DNA of 64,000 nt. Origin: CAYQQQ01 sp964420125 (GTDB lineage: Bacteria > Actinomycetota > Acidimicrobiia > Acidimicrobiales > Microtrichaceae). Positions within the stretch are counted from its first letter, which is position 1, and every line of letters starts with the position of its first letter. Under the pieces are notes generated by a model. That model did not search any database and was not told the DNA's origin. It saw nothing but the letters and a program-made list of their open reading frames with translations. Below are positions 23,295 to 32,415 of the stretch, piece by piece. Made by a program: the position numbers and the translations under genes. The stretch covers positions 62,001-126,000 of the forward strand of contig CAYQQQ010000008.1 of assembly GCA_964420125.1 (NCBI GenBank), in the 5' to 3' direction.

Positions 23295-26188
23295 CCTTCA
23301 ACGAGGCCAACGCTGTCGAGGAGTTCCTTCTGGACCGCATGGTTGCTGCGGGCTGGACCTACGTGCACGGCCCGGCGCTCCAACGATCGAGCTCGGACGT
23401 AATGGTCGAGCAGATGGTGCGGGAGGCGCTGGTACATCTGAACCCGGAGATTGCGGCGTCTCCCGACCGCGGGGACGAAGTGATCTACCGCCTCCGCGCC
23501 GTCACGCTCGGCGTCGCAGGTGCGGGTCTGGTCGCCTCGAACGAGGAGTTCATGCGCTGGGTTCGCGGCGAGCAGTCGATGCCGTTCGGGCCCGACGGCG
23601 AGCACGTCACGGTGCGCCTCATCGACTTCGAGGACCCGCTGAACAACTCGTTCATCGTCTCGAACCAGGTGACCTGCACGGCCGGCCCGGAGAAGCGCTT
23701 CGACGTTGTCGGGTTCGTCAATGGCCTGCCCCTGGTGCTCGGCGAGGCCAAGACGCCGGTGCGTCCATCAGTCACCTGGATCGACGGCGCGGCGCAGATC
23801 CATGACGACTACGAGGTGAACGCCCCGGGGTTCTTCGTGCCGAACGTGTTCTCGTTCGCCACCGAGGGCAAGGAGTACCGGTTCGGGTCGATCCGCATGC
23901 CGCTGGACTTGTGGGCGCCATGGCGAGCCGGCAGCGCCGGGCTGCCCGGACTGGGTGAGGTGGAGTTGGCGGTCGCGTCGATGCTGCGTCCGGAGGTGGT
24001 GCTCGACATCGCCCAGAGCTTCACCACGTTCGCCACCGATCGGCAGCGCCGCAAGATCAAGCTGATCGCCCGGTTCCAGCAGTACGAAGCCGCCAACCAG
24101 ATCGTGCAGCGGGTCATCGAGGGCCGCATCCGCAAGGGCCTGATCTGGCACTTCCAGGGGTCCGGCAAGTCGCTGCTGATGGTGTTCGCCTCACAGAAGC
24201 TGCGCCTGCACCCCGAGCTCGGCAACCCGACCGTGCTGATCGTGGTGGACCGCATCGACCTGGACACCCAGATCACCGCCACGTTCAACGCCGCCGACGT
24301 GCCCAACACCGTCGCCGCCGAGAGCCGCGGTGAGCTCAGCCAGCTGCTCGGCCGTGACGCACGGAAGGTGATCATCACCACCATCCACAAGTTCGGCGAG
24401 GCCGGCGGGGTGCTCAACGAGCGGGACAACATCATCGTGTTGGTCGACGAGGCGCACCGCACCCAAGAGGGCGACCTCGGCCGGCAGATGCGCGACGCGC
24501 TGCCGAACGCGTTCCTGTTCGGCCTCACCGGCACTCCGATCAACACCCGGGACCGCAACACGTTCTACGCGTTCGGGTCCGACGATGATGAGGGCGGCTA
24601 CATGAGCCGCTACAGCTTCGAGGAGTCGATTCGCGACGGTGCCACTCTCCCGTTGCACTTCGAGGCGCGTTCGGTTGACCTCCGCATCGACCGAGCCACC
24701 CTTGACGCAGAGTTCGCCGAGCTCACCAAGCACCTCACCGACGACGAACGCGCCGAGGTCTCCAAGCGTGCCGGTCGGTTCGCTCTGCTGGTGAAGGCAC
24801 CGGCACGAGTGAGCGCCGTGTGTGAGGACATCGCCCGGCACTTCCAGGACAAGGTCGCCCCCGAGGGTTTCGGCGCCCAGGTCGTCACCATCGACCAGGA
24901 GGCCTGCGTCCTCTACAAGGAAGCGCTCGACGAGATCCTCCCCGACGGCATCGAGACCGCCGTGGTGATGTCCGTCGGCCACGGCGCGTCCCAGGACTGG
25001 AAGGACCGCTTCGGGCGCTCCAAGGACGAGGAAGAGGCGCTCCTCGACCGGTTCCGCGACCCGGCCGACCCACTCAAGATCCTGATCGTCACCGCCAAGC
25101 TGCTCACCGGGTTCGACGCACCGAGCCTGCAGTGCATGTACCTGGACAAGCTGCTGCGGGACCACACGCTGCTCCAGGCGATCTGCCGAACCAACCGGCC
25201 CGCGCCCGGCAAGTCCCATGGGCTGATCGTCGACTACCTCGGCATCTTCGACGACGTGGCCCAGGCACTCGCGTTCGATGACGAGTCGATCACCAAGGTC
25301 GTGGCCAACATCGACGAGCTCAAGGACGAGCTGCCCACGATGATGGCGACCTGCCTGTCGCACTTCCCCGGAGTGGACCGCAGCGTCCCCGGTTGGGAGG
25401 GGCTCCTCGCAGCGCAGCAGTGCCTGCCCGACAACGACAAGCGCGACAAGTTCGCCAGCGACTTCTCCCAGCTGGCCCTCGTGTGGGAGGCCCTCTCACC
25501 CGACCCGGTGCTGACCGAGTACGAGGACGACTACCGGTGGCTCGCCGCGGTGTACGAGTCGCTCAAGCCGCCGTCTGGTAACGGGCGCCTGCTCTGGCAC
25601 AGCCTTGGCGCCAAGACCATCGAGCTGATCCACGAGAACGTCACCGTCCAGGCGGTGCGGGACAACCTCGAGGCGCTCGTGCTGGACGACCAGGTCATCG
25701 CCGAGATGCTCGCGGATCCCGACCGGCACATCGTCGAGATCGAGGTCACGATCGGTGCCCGGCTGCGGCGCCGCACGGGCGACCCCAAGTTCGTGGCGCT
25801 CTCCGAGCGGCTGGAGAACCTCCGCGCCAAACACGAGGCCGGCCAGCTCGCCTCGATCGAGTTCCTCAAGCAGCTCATCGACCTGGCCCGCGACGTCGCC
25901 GAAGCCGAGGACGAGACCCCGCCGGAGGCCGAACAGGATCGGGGCAAGGCGGCGCTGACCGAGCTGTTCGAGGAGGTCAAGAACCGCGAGACACCCGTCA
26001 TCGTCGAGCGGGTCGTCAACGACATCGACGACATCGTGCGACAGGTCCGCTTCGACGGCTGGCAGCAGACCGCGGCGGGGGAGCGCGAGGTTCAGAAGGC
26101 ACTGCGCCGCAGCCTGCTGCGCTACAAGCTCCACGCCGACCAGGACCTGTTCGACCGCGCCTACGCCTACATCGTCCAGTACTACTGA
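23291..26188 (+). CDS. hsdR: Type I restriction endonuclease subunit R
   Basis: ATP-driven translocase and nuclease, 965 residues, GTG start overlapping the hsdS frame end (GTGA). The N-terminal nuclease core has Asp138 (RFDVVGF) and Glu152-Ala-Lys154 (GEAKTP). The motor follows with Walker A in WHFQGSGKS (about 286-294), DEAH box 386-389, GLTGTP, and the RecA2 motif around ICRTNRP. A C-terminal helical region binds HsdM. All catalytic motifs are intact, so the broken part of the system is only HsdS. Confidence 0.96.
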   Translation: MTFNEANAVEEFLLDRMVAAGWTYVHGPALQRSSSDVMVEQMVREALVHLNPEIAASPDRGDEVIYRLRAVTLGVAGAGLVASNEEFMRWVRGEQSMPFGPDGEHVTVRLIDFEDPLNNSFIVSNQVTCTAGPEKRFDVVGFVNGLPLVLGEAKTPVRPSVTWIDGAAQIHDDYEVNAPGFFVPNVFSFATEGKEYRFGSIRMPLDLWAPWRAGSAGLPGLGEVELAVASMLRPEVVLDIAQSFTTFATDRQRRKIKLIARFQQYEAANQIVQRVIEGRIRKGLIWHFQGSGKSLLMVFASQKLRLHPELGNPTVLIVVDRIDLDTQITATFNAADVPNTVAAESRGELSQLLGRDARKVIITTIHKFGEAGGVLNERDNIIVLVDEAHRTQEGDLGRQMRDALPNAFLFGLTGTPINTRDRNTFYAFGSDDDEGGYMSRYSFEESIRDGATLPLHFEARSVDLRIDRATLDAEFAELTKHLTDDERAEVSKRAGRFALLVKAPARVSAVCEDIARHFQDKVAPEGFGAQVVTIDQEACVLYKEALDEILPDGIETAVVMSVGHGASQDWKDRFGRSKDEEEALLDRFRDPADPLKILIVTAKLLTGFDAPSLQCMYLDKLLRDHTLLQAICRTNRPAPGKSHGLIVDYLGIFDDVAQALAFDDESITKVVANIDELKDELPTMMATCLSHFPGVDRSVPGWEGLLAAQQCLPDNDKRDKFASDFSQLALVWEALSPDPVLTEYEDDYRWLAAVYESLKPPSGNGRLLWHSLGAKTIELIHENVTVQAVRDNLEALVLDDQVIAEMLADPDRHIVEIEVTIGARLRRRTGDPKFVALSERLENLRAKHEAGQLASIEFLKQLIDLARDVAEAEDETPPEAEQDRGKAALTELFEEVKNRETPVIVERVVNDIDDIVRQVRFDGWQQTAAGEREVQKALRRSLLRYKLHADQDLFDRAYAYIVQYY

Positions 26189-27921
26189 TGAGCACTACGG
26201 AGCTTCGGGACGGGGTCCCGTACTGGACCGAACGGATGTACAAGCCGGGTGGCGGCCAGGACCACCTCGGGCTCGGGTCCGTCGTGACGGATCGAATCCT
26301 GCCGAGGCTGTCGCCGGGCATCAACGTGCTGACCACACACCCTCGCTACTGGTCCTTCTACTCGTTCGTTCTGAGCGAGTTCTGGGATCGGGACCTGCCC
26401 CGGACGAGGGCAGCGTTTCGCGAGTGGTACCGGCCGATGGAGTGCCTCTACTCGGTGGCGTGCACTCTCTGCAGCAATGCCGCGCACCGCGGCGCACCGG
26501 TGGGCTCGCAGAAGATCCGAGGACTTGTGGCATCGGACCCGGAGACGTACGACCCGCAGTTCAACTACATGAAGACGACGATGGGCGGGTTCGGGCTGTA
26601 CTACGGAACCGTCATGCAGCAGCTCGGCCTCGTGGTGCTGGCCGACACCCGGCTCGGAGTGCCGACCGACGTCGTCACTCCCACCGGCCGAGTGGTCGCA
26701 GATGCCTTTCGGTCGGAGATCGCCGACACCGACTACTACCGAGAGTGGATCGGCCGACACGACGAGCCTGTGCCGTCTGAGGTGCTGGCCGAGTACGGCG
26801 AGCGGGCATGCCTGTGTCGGCTCCGCAAGAAGAACGCCGCCGATCGCCAGCTGCTCGTCGACGCGTTTCTCCACAGCGGCAACCCTGAGGACGCCAGTGC
26901 GAGGCGCAGGACCCTGCAGTTCATGTGCGAGGTTGCGGATCAGACCCAGGACATCGGCATCGATCAGGGGTCGTTCCGCCGCTTGATCTACTACCGGGCC
27001 GACTACGGCGGGGACGACTGCGCGGCGCCGACGCTCCAGCCGTCGGCCGCGACCGCGAGCACCGCCAGACGGTGGCGGCTCTACCAGGCGCGGGAGTACT
27101 ACAACGCGGGGCTCAACGAGATGTGGCGTCGCATGCTCTGCTGGGGCCTCGCTCGGGACGGCGAGCTGTACCCGGTTCCCATGACCGATGTCCTCGCGTC
27201 GGTCGACGAGATCGATTTCGAGGGATTCGCTAGGTCCATCAAGGTGGACCTGCCCACGGGCGGGCTGAGCGGAGCGTCGGCACTCACCGAGCTGTTGGCA
27301 TGGGTTCGTGACGTGGGACGCGTCACCGACGAGCTCGATGATCCGTGGGATCTCGAGGCGCCGCTGACCGAGGACTGGGTCATCGACTGGCTCGATTACG
27401 GGCGGGCCTCGACCGAAGCCGATCCCGATGTGCTGGCCGCTGCGCTCACGCTGCTCACGTTCGTCGCAGCGCGTCTCTGGCGCCCGGAGCTCGCGCTGGT
27501 CGCCCCGGACGACTGGTTCCCCGTGCACGAGGGTGGCCAGGAGCGACTCGGGATGCAGCGCTTCCTGAACGACTTGCGGCTCAAGGCCGAGGCCGGCGCA
27601 ACGGTGGCCGAGGTCGCACGATGGCTGACCCTGGAGTACGTGATCGGTCAGCACGAAAGGGTGGCCACTGCGAAGCTGGCCACGACCGGCGACACCTTCC
27701 GGTTTCGCCGCGAAGCCGGTCGTCTGAGGTTCTTTCCCCAGGACGCGATCGTCGCCATGAACGACTCTCGCTACAACGCACTGTCGACCTTTCTCTACGA
27801 GCTCGGCTGGTCCGGATACCTCCCCGAGGACGGCCACAAGCTCTCCGCCGAGGGGGCGAAGTTGCGCAGCGCGGGGGACCTCCCCTCGAAGGGGCTGCTC
27901 GACAGGGGCGAGCCGGCATGA
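26188..27921 (+). CDS. Unrecognised 577-aa protein in the restriction-linked operon
   Basis: The ATG shares one base with the hsdR stop (TGATG) and the gene overlaps the next start, so it is part of the operon. I recognise no domain. The N-terminus has a distinctive conserved-looking block (residues about 25-65: GQDHLGLGSVVTDRI ... TTHPRYWSFYSF), a Cys-containing region (CLYSVACTLC; ACLCRL), and a helix-rich C-terminal half; no membrane segment is seen. Constant coupling to a PLD-type and an MBL-type protein suggests a shared complex, with this protein as sensor or scaffold. That is inference only. Confidence 0.7.
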   Translation: MSTTELRDGVPYWTERMYKPGGGQDHLGLGSVVTDRILPRLSPGINVLTTHPRYWSFYSFVLSEFWDRDLPRTRAAFREWYRPMECLYSVACTLCSNAAHRGAPVGSQKIRGLVASDPETYDPQFNYMKTTMGGFGLYYGTVMQQLGLVVLADTRLGVPTDVVTPTGRVVADAFRSEIADTDYYREWIGRHDEPVPSEVLAEYGERACLCRLRKKNAADRQLLVDAFLHSGNPEDASARRRTLQFMCEVADQTQDIGIDQGSFRRLIYYRADYGGDDCAAPTLQPSAATASTARRWRLYQAREYYNAGLNEMWRRMLCWGLARDGELYPVPMTDVLASVDEIDFEGFARSIKVDLPTGGLSGASALTELLAWVRDVGRVTDELDDPWDLEAPLTEDWVIDWLDYGRASTEADPDVLAAALTLLTFVAARLWRPELALVAPDDWFPVHEGGQERLGMQRFLNDLRLKAEAGATVAEVARWLTLEYVIGQHERVATAKLATTGDTFRFRREAGRLRFFPQDAIVAMNDSRYNALSTFLYELGWSGYLPEDGHKLSAEGAKLRSAGDLPSKGLLDRGEPA

Positions 27922-30641
27922 GCGGCCCGCGGATCAGCGTTCCGCTGCTGTTCGACGGCGACTGGGACAGCGTCATCATCTGCACCTACGGCGCCCACCT
28001 TTCGTTTCTCGAGCACGACCTGTGGCGTCAGCTCCACCGGGTTCGCAACCGGCTGGTGTTCGCCGATGCGCAGCAGGTGGCCCGCCGGTTGATCGGTGGA
28101 ACCGATGCCGGCCACCTCCGCTACCTCAACCGGACCTACGTCCTGGCGCCCGTGAAGTCCGACCACGCAGCTCACGCCAAGCTGCTGCTCTTCCTCCGCG
28201 AGGACCGCGGCCTGCTCGCAGTCGGCTCCGGCAACCTGAGCCTCGGCGGTTACGCGTCCCAGGGGGAGTGCTTCGCCACCTACCGCTGGTCGATCGACGA
28301 TGACTCCCATCTGCACGCCTTCATCACAGCGCGGCAGTTCCTGGATCAGCTCTTCGACCTCGGTGCCGTCGAGTCGGTGATCCGACCGCGGCTGCAACAG
28401 GCGTGGCAGGACGCGCCGTGGGTCTACCGGGAGCCACCGCCAGGCGACGGCCCCGTTCGCCACAACCTCGAGCGCAGCCACCTGGAGCAGTTCCTCGAGG
28501 TCCTCGACGGCCGCCCCGTCGACGAGCTCGTTGTGCACGCCCCGTTCTATGACCACTGCTGCACGGCGTTCGAGCAGCTCATGGCGGCCATCAAGCCGAG
28601 TCGCGTTCGGCTCCTGCTCCAGGACCGGATGACGTCGGTGGACCCGGTTCGGCTGGGTGCGGTGCTCGACGCCGCCGGCGCCGAGGTCGATGTCCGGACC
28701 GTGGCGGCGGAGGAGGACGGCGCTGTTCTGCACGCGAAGTTCGTGCTCGCACGATGCGGTGCCACTGACGTCTGCCTCCAGGGTTCACCCAACATCTCGA
28801 CACCGGCGCTGCTGGCAGCTCACCCCGTGGGCAACATCGAACTCGCCAACCTGCTCGTCGGGACTGCGGGCAGCTTCGACCAGCTCGTTGACGACCTGGT
28901 GATGAGCCCCACACCGGTTGACCTCGCCGACCTTCAGCTGCAGCTCATCGACGATGACAGCGACGAGATCGTTGACGACTTCGTCGCCGTGGCCGACCTC
29001 GTGTGGGTCGCTCCGCGGCTCACGGGTCGTTTCGGTCGGGCAACGACCGAGCCGCCCTCGTTGTTTGTCGCCGACGAGCTCGTCGATGGCGTGGAGTGGA
29101 GCCTGGAGGAGCCAGAGGCGGAGCGCACGGTGTTCAGCGCCATGCTTCCCGACGAGTGGGCCCAGCGGCTCGAACGTGTGGAGGCGATTTCGTTTGAGTT
29201 CCTGGACGGAACTGCCTCCCTGCCGTGCTACCCGTACCACCTCAACACGCTCATCGCATTGGCGTCCGGAACCGCCGCCGCAGACCTCATCAAGCAAGCT
29301 GGCGACTTCGACGTCGGCGATGAAGAACTCGAGGAGCTGCTGCTGCAGCTCGACCAGGTGCTGGTGGTCGACGGGGCGAGCATCTGGCGGATGATGAAGC
29401 GACCCGCTCCTAACTCGGACGACGATGGCCAGGAGCTGTCATTGTCCTACGAGGAGCTCGACTGGGACGCGATCCAGTCACACCCGAAGCTCGCGCAGTA
29501 CCGGTCATGGAACTCGGCAGCGTCGGCAGCTGACCCCACGGCGCTCGGGGTCCTGCTGAAGTCGATCAGCGACCGCGTCACCGCCGAACTCGCCCAGCGC
29601 CGCGGTGAGGTCGACCCTCACTCGGTCGACGCTCGGGCAACGTCGAACGACCTGTTCCGAGTGGATGTAGAAGACGAAGAAGATGCCGACGCCCAGGAAG
29701 ATGAGCGGGAACGGCGCCGCATCAGCGCGCGGGCGCGGGCCCGCCGGCAGTTCTCGAACTTCATCAAGCGGTTCGTCGGAGGCATCAGCGACGAAGAGTT
29801 CGTGCGGCATGTCGGCCCGAGTGTCATCATCCCGAGTTACATCGTGTTCAATCACCTCTGCTGGAAGCTGCTGCAGCTCGACCTGGCTGACCCGCTTCTC
29901 ATCGTGCGGTCGCAGACGACGATGTGGCGCTTCTTCTGGGGCGCACCGGGCGAAACCGGCTACCTGGAGCAGCTCAGCGAACCCGAGCAGGAAGCCGCAC
30001 TCGAGATCCTGGAGCAACATCGAGCCGAGGCGATCATGCTCTGCTCACTCGTCGAGGCCTACGACGTCGCTGCCGATCAAGGACTCGAGCCCGACCTGAT
30101 GGCGATCCGAGACGTGTGGCGCACGGTGCTCGACAACCCGCTCTGGCAGCCCACAGTCGCTGCGGTCGCCGACGCGGCGACGTTGCTGAACCTGATCCTC
30201 GAGTCACCGGAGCAGCTGATCATCGTTCTGGAACACCTGGCGTTCGAGCTCGGCGCAGACGAACCCGCGCAGATCATCGCGGAGGCTCTGGGCGTGAGCC
30301 GTGGCGAGGTGAGCACCACCTCGGGAAAGGTCAACAGGGGTCCGCTGGGGGAGCAGAACGTCAGCATCTACGTCGTGCGAGGCGACTTCGCCGTCTCGCC
30401 CGAACAAGCCTCTGCAGTCCTGAGCCGACTGCGAGCGATTCTCCCCGACAAGGAAGCCGACTACATCCGCATCTGGATGCCCGACACCGAAGCCGTCGCC
30501 TTTGCGGACTACGCCACTGAGACCTTCGTGCTGGTGGACCCCGAGAGCCACGACATCATCGATCTGGACCGCCCCGATCCGACGCCGCTCACATGGGCCG
30601 ACGGAATCGACCGCTTGGAGAACCTGGCTGGCCAGCGATGA
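27918..30641 (+). CDS. Large protein with two Tdp1-like (PLD superfamily) HxK motifs
   Basis: The 907-residue protein starts at ATG 27918 overlapping the upstream stop. The N-terminal 300 residues contain two half-sites of a phospholipase-D-fold nuclease: His86-x-Lys88 with GSGN (103-106), and His272-x-Lys274 with GSPN (289-292). The H-K-N pattern without the usual Asp resembles tyrosyl-DNA phosphodiesterase and some restriction-linked PLD nucleases. The remaining 600 residues are unassigned, with an acidic/basic linker near 575-605 and a helical C-terminus. It probably cuts or processes nucleic acid. The full architecture matches no system I can name. Confidence 0.75.
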   Translation: MSGPRISVPLLFDGDWDSVIICTYGAHLSFLEHDLWRQLHRVRNRLVFADAQQVARRLIGGTDAGHLRYLNRTYVLAPVKSDHAAHAKLLLFLREDRGLLAVGSGNLSLGGYASQGECFATYRWSIDDDSHLHAFITARQFLDQLFDLGAVESVIRPRLQQAWQDAPWVYREPPPGDGPVRHNLERSHLEQFLEVLDGRPVDELVVHAPFYDHCCTAFEQLMAAIKPSRVRLLLQDRMTSVDPVRLGAVLDAAGAEVDVRTVAAEEDGAVLHAKFVLARCGATDVCLQGSPNISTPALLAAHPVGNIELANLLVGTAGSFDQLVDDLVMSPTPVDLADLQLQLIDDDSDEIVDDFVAVADLVWVAPRLTGRFGRATTEPPSLFVADELVDGVEWSLEEPEAERTVFSAMLPDEWAQRLERVEAISFEFLDGTASLPCYPYHLNTLIALASGTAAADLIKQAGDFDVGDEELEELLLQLDQVLVVDGASIWRMMKRPAPNSDDDGQELSLSYEELDWDAIQSHPKLAQYRSWNSAASAADPTALGVLLKSISDRVTAELAQRRGEVDPHSVDARATSNDLFRVDVEDEEDADAQEDERERRRISARARARRQFSNFIKRFVGGISDEEFVRHVGPSVIIPSYIVFNHLCWKLLQLDLADPLLIVRSQTTMWRFFWGAPGETGYLEQLSEPEQEAALEILEQHRAEAIMLCSLVEAYDVAADQGLEPDLMAIRDVWRTVLDNPLWQPTVAAVADAATLLNLILESPEQLIIVLEHLAFELGADEPAQIIAEALGVSRGEVSTTSGKVNRGPLGEQNVSIYVVRGDFAVSPEQASAVLSRLRAILPDKEADYIRIWMPDTEAVAFADYATETFVLVDPESHDIIDLDRPDPTPLTWADGIDRLENLAGQR

Positions 30642-32233
30642 CGACATCGAATCAGGGCCTTCCTCCGTTCGAGGTCACCAACAAGCCATGGTTCGGGCCC
30701 GCTGCGAGGGCTCGCGAAAAGCTGTCAGCCAGACAGCATGTGCTCGAACCAGAGCAGGCGCTGCTCGAGCTGGTGGACATCCTGGGCGACGACGCTGGAC
30801 CGCTGCTGCATGCCCGCTTCATCGACTTCGTGAAGCGCCCCCAGAGGTTCAGGTTCACCATCGTCGTGCTGTGGGTAGCGGACGATCCTGAGTTGCGTGA
30901 TGCCGTCTACTGGTCCGCGGATGCACTTGTTGAGCGAACAGGGTGGTACCCGCTGGTACAAGGGTCCCGGCTGGGCAGCGTGGGACGCCGGGATCGGATT
31001 CGATCGACGGCAACTCGTGACCTGCCGCTTGTCGAAGGTTCGTTGGGCTGGATCGAGGCCGCCGTACCGCCAGATGACGGTTGTTCGGTCCGTGTCGGGC
31101 TGAACAGTGGCGCATCGGTTCTCCTGGACACCGGGCTTCCCGATCGGATCGATCCGATGCCCTCCGACCGGCTCGCTATCGTGACGCACTCCCACCTCGA
31201 CCACGCCGGCGGGTTGCTCTCCGGCCGGACACGAGCGCTTCCGGCGTTGATGAGTTCGGCGACGGCGCAAGTCCTCCTTGAACAAGGACGCCTCTCTCGT
31301 TCGGAGGTTCGAGAGCGGGTGGTCTGCTTGGACCCGGGGAACCTGGTGCAGCTCGGCCCGGACCTCGAAGTCGAGGCGTTCGCCGTTCCCCATTCACCAG
31401 GGTCGACCGGCTTCCTCCTCCGGGATCGGCGACGGAGTGTTGTCTTCACTGGCGACATCAGCCTCTCCACGGCGCGTCACGACGGGATCGGGCCGCTGGA
31501 ACGGCTGGTGGCAACGCAGCCGGGCGCCGTCACGCTGCTGCTGGACGCGACCATGGCAGGCCGGGAAGCGGGCGCATCCAAGGCGAACCCCGCACAAGCT
31601 GCGCTCGCCGGCAGCGAGAGCACTGACCTTGTGGTTCTCGGCGACTCGGGCGACCATCTCTTCTACGCCTACCTGGACCTGTTCCACACCATCCAGAAGT
31701 CCGACAAGCGACACTCGCGCTCGTTCGTGTTGAGCGGTTCAGTGCGTCCGTTGGCCGCCACTGTCCACAGCTCCTTCATCCGCAGGGAACTCGATCAGGT
31801 CGACCCCATCTTGGCTGGCCAGTTCGGGAAGTCGATGTCGGCATGGGGTGAGAGCCGATGGCTGTACTGGCTGGACCGGCTCCGTTCCCGTCCAGCCGGA
31901 ACGACCATCTGGTTCGTCACACCCGGGGAGCTTGGACTGGTGCCGTCCGGTCCGGGCACCGCGGTCGCCTATGTCGGGCGCGCCGAGAAGCCGCCAGTGC
32001 CGGACGGGCTGGCGTGGAGAACGCTGGACGCTGATACGACCCCATGGACCTCGCACAGCGCCGAAGCCGCGCTCATCGAGGGTGTGCGACGCATCCAGGC
32101 CCAAGCCAACGTCGTTCTGTTTCACAACTACTCGAAGCGGATCAAGAAGTTCACCCGGTCGAACAACCTGTCCGCACAGGCTCTCTCCGGGCGGATCGAC
32201 CTCGGAACGGGGTCCGGCATTGGCCACGACTGA
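30638..32233 (+). CDS. Metallo-beta-lactamase-fold protein, possible nuclease
   Basis: Final cargo gene, 531 residues, starting at ATG 30638 (overlaps the previous stop). After an N-terminal extension of about 145 residues comes an MBL core: THSHLDH (His184, His186, Asp188, His189), His252 in VPHSPGS, and Asp273 in FTGDISL. The later LLLDATMAG and a C-terminal VVLFHNYSKRIKK histidine resemble beta-CASP nuclease motifs A and C (RNase J/CPSF type). A hydrolytic role on RNA or DNA is likely but unproven. Its stop codon lies inside the right-end transposase-binding repeat, so the gene runs right to the element's edge. Confidence 0.78.
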   Translation: MTTSNQGLPPFEVTNKPWFGPAARAREKLSARQHVLEPEQALLELVDILGDDAGPLLHARFIDFVKRPQRFRFTIVVLWVADDPELRDAVYWSADALVERTGWYPLVQGSRLGSVGRRDRIRSTATRDLPLVEGSLGWIEAAVPPDDGCSVRVGLNSGASVLLDTGLPDRIDPMPSDRLAIVTHSHLDHAGGLLSGRTRALPALMSSATAQVLLEQGRLSRSEVRERVVCLDPGNLVQLGPDLEVEAFAVPHSPGSTGFLLRDRRRSVVFTGDISLSTARHDGIGPLERLVATQPGAVTLLLDATMAGREAGASKANPAQAALAGSESTDLVVLGDSGDHLFYAYLDLFHTIQKSDKRHSRSFVLSGSVRPLAATVHSSFIRRELDQVDPILAGQFGKSMSAWGESRWLYWLDRLRSRPAGTTIWFVTPGELGLVPSGPGTAVAYVGRAEKPPVPDGLAWRTLDADTTPWTSHSAEAALIEGVRRIQAQANVVLFHNYSKRIKKFTRSNNLSAQALSGRIDLGTGSGIGHD

Positions 32234-32257
32234 AAGTCGATGTCACTAGGACTGAAA
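32229..32257. repeat. Subterminal transposase-binding repeats, right end
   Basis: Inverse-orientation copies of the left-end sites: ACTGAAAG (32229-32236) and CGATGTCACTAGGACTGAAA (32238-32257). Confidence 0.8.
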
Positions 32258-32275
32258 CTCGGACGTCACTCGACA
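32251..32275. repeat. Right terminal inverted repeat
   Basis: Begins ACTGAAACTCGG and ends GTCACTCGACA; inverted partner of 12810-12834. Confidence 0.93.
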
Positions 32276-32280
32276 GCTGA
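32276..32280. repeat. Target-site duplication, right copy (GCTGA)
   Basis: Identical to 12805-12809. It marks the exact junction of transposon and host sequence. Confidence 0.93.
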
Positions 32281-32297
32281 CTGCCGGCTCCCCGAGC

Positions 32298-32335
32298 GAG
32301 GTCGGTGGCGCGGAGATCCCGGCGTCACCGACCTC
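32298..32335 (+). terminator. Probable original nrdJ terminator, displaced by the transposon
   Basis: GAGGTCGGTG (32298-32307) pairs perfectly with CACCGACCTC (32326-32335). Joining the host flanks places this hairpin about 17 nt after the nrdJ stop codon. There is no T-run, as with the other hairpins in the window. Confidence 0.55.
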
Positions 32336-32415
32336 CCGCCGTCAACGGAGCATGGCGAACACCGGAGTGGTGTCGAAGTAGACGTCGTCGCGCGCGACGA
32401 GATCTCGGAGGCGAG

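Larger units (their letters stand above)
12810..32275. mobile_element. Complete Tn7-like transposon carrying a type I restriction-linked defence operon
   Basis: The element is 19,466 bp, bounded by inverted 25-bp ends (TGTCGAGTGAC... and its complement ...GTCACTCGACA) and flanked by GCTGA on both sides. Subterminal repeats with a TTCAGT core and GTGACA-type tails recur at both ends, as expected for TnsB binding sites. It encodes TnsA-like, TnsB and TnsC proteins in a leftward operon and seven rightward cargo genes. Both ends and all transposition genes look intact, so it may be active or recently inserted. The near-identical duplication also argues for a recent event. No TniQ/TnsD is recognised, so how it chose the nrdJ 3' end is open. 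Confidence 0.93.

Noticed and set aside
32340..32410. Minus-strand frame ending VYFDTTPVFAMLR, like the first strand of a PIN-domain toxin
   Set aside because: Only about 15 residues match a very general pattern and the frame stops at once; too little to call a vapC remnant.
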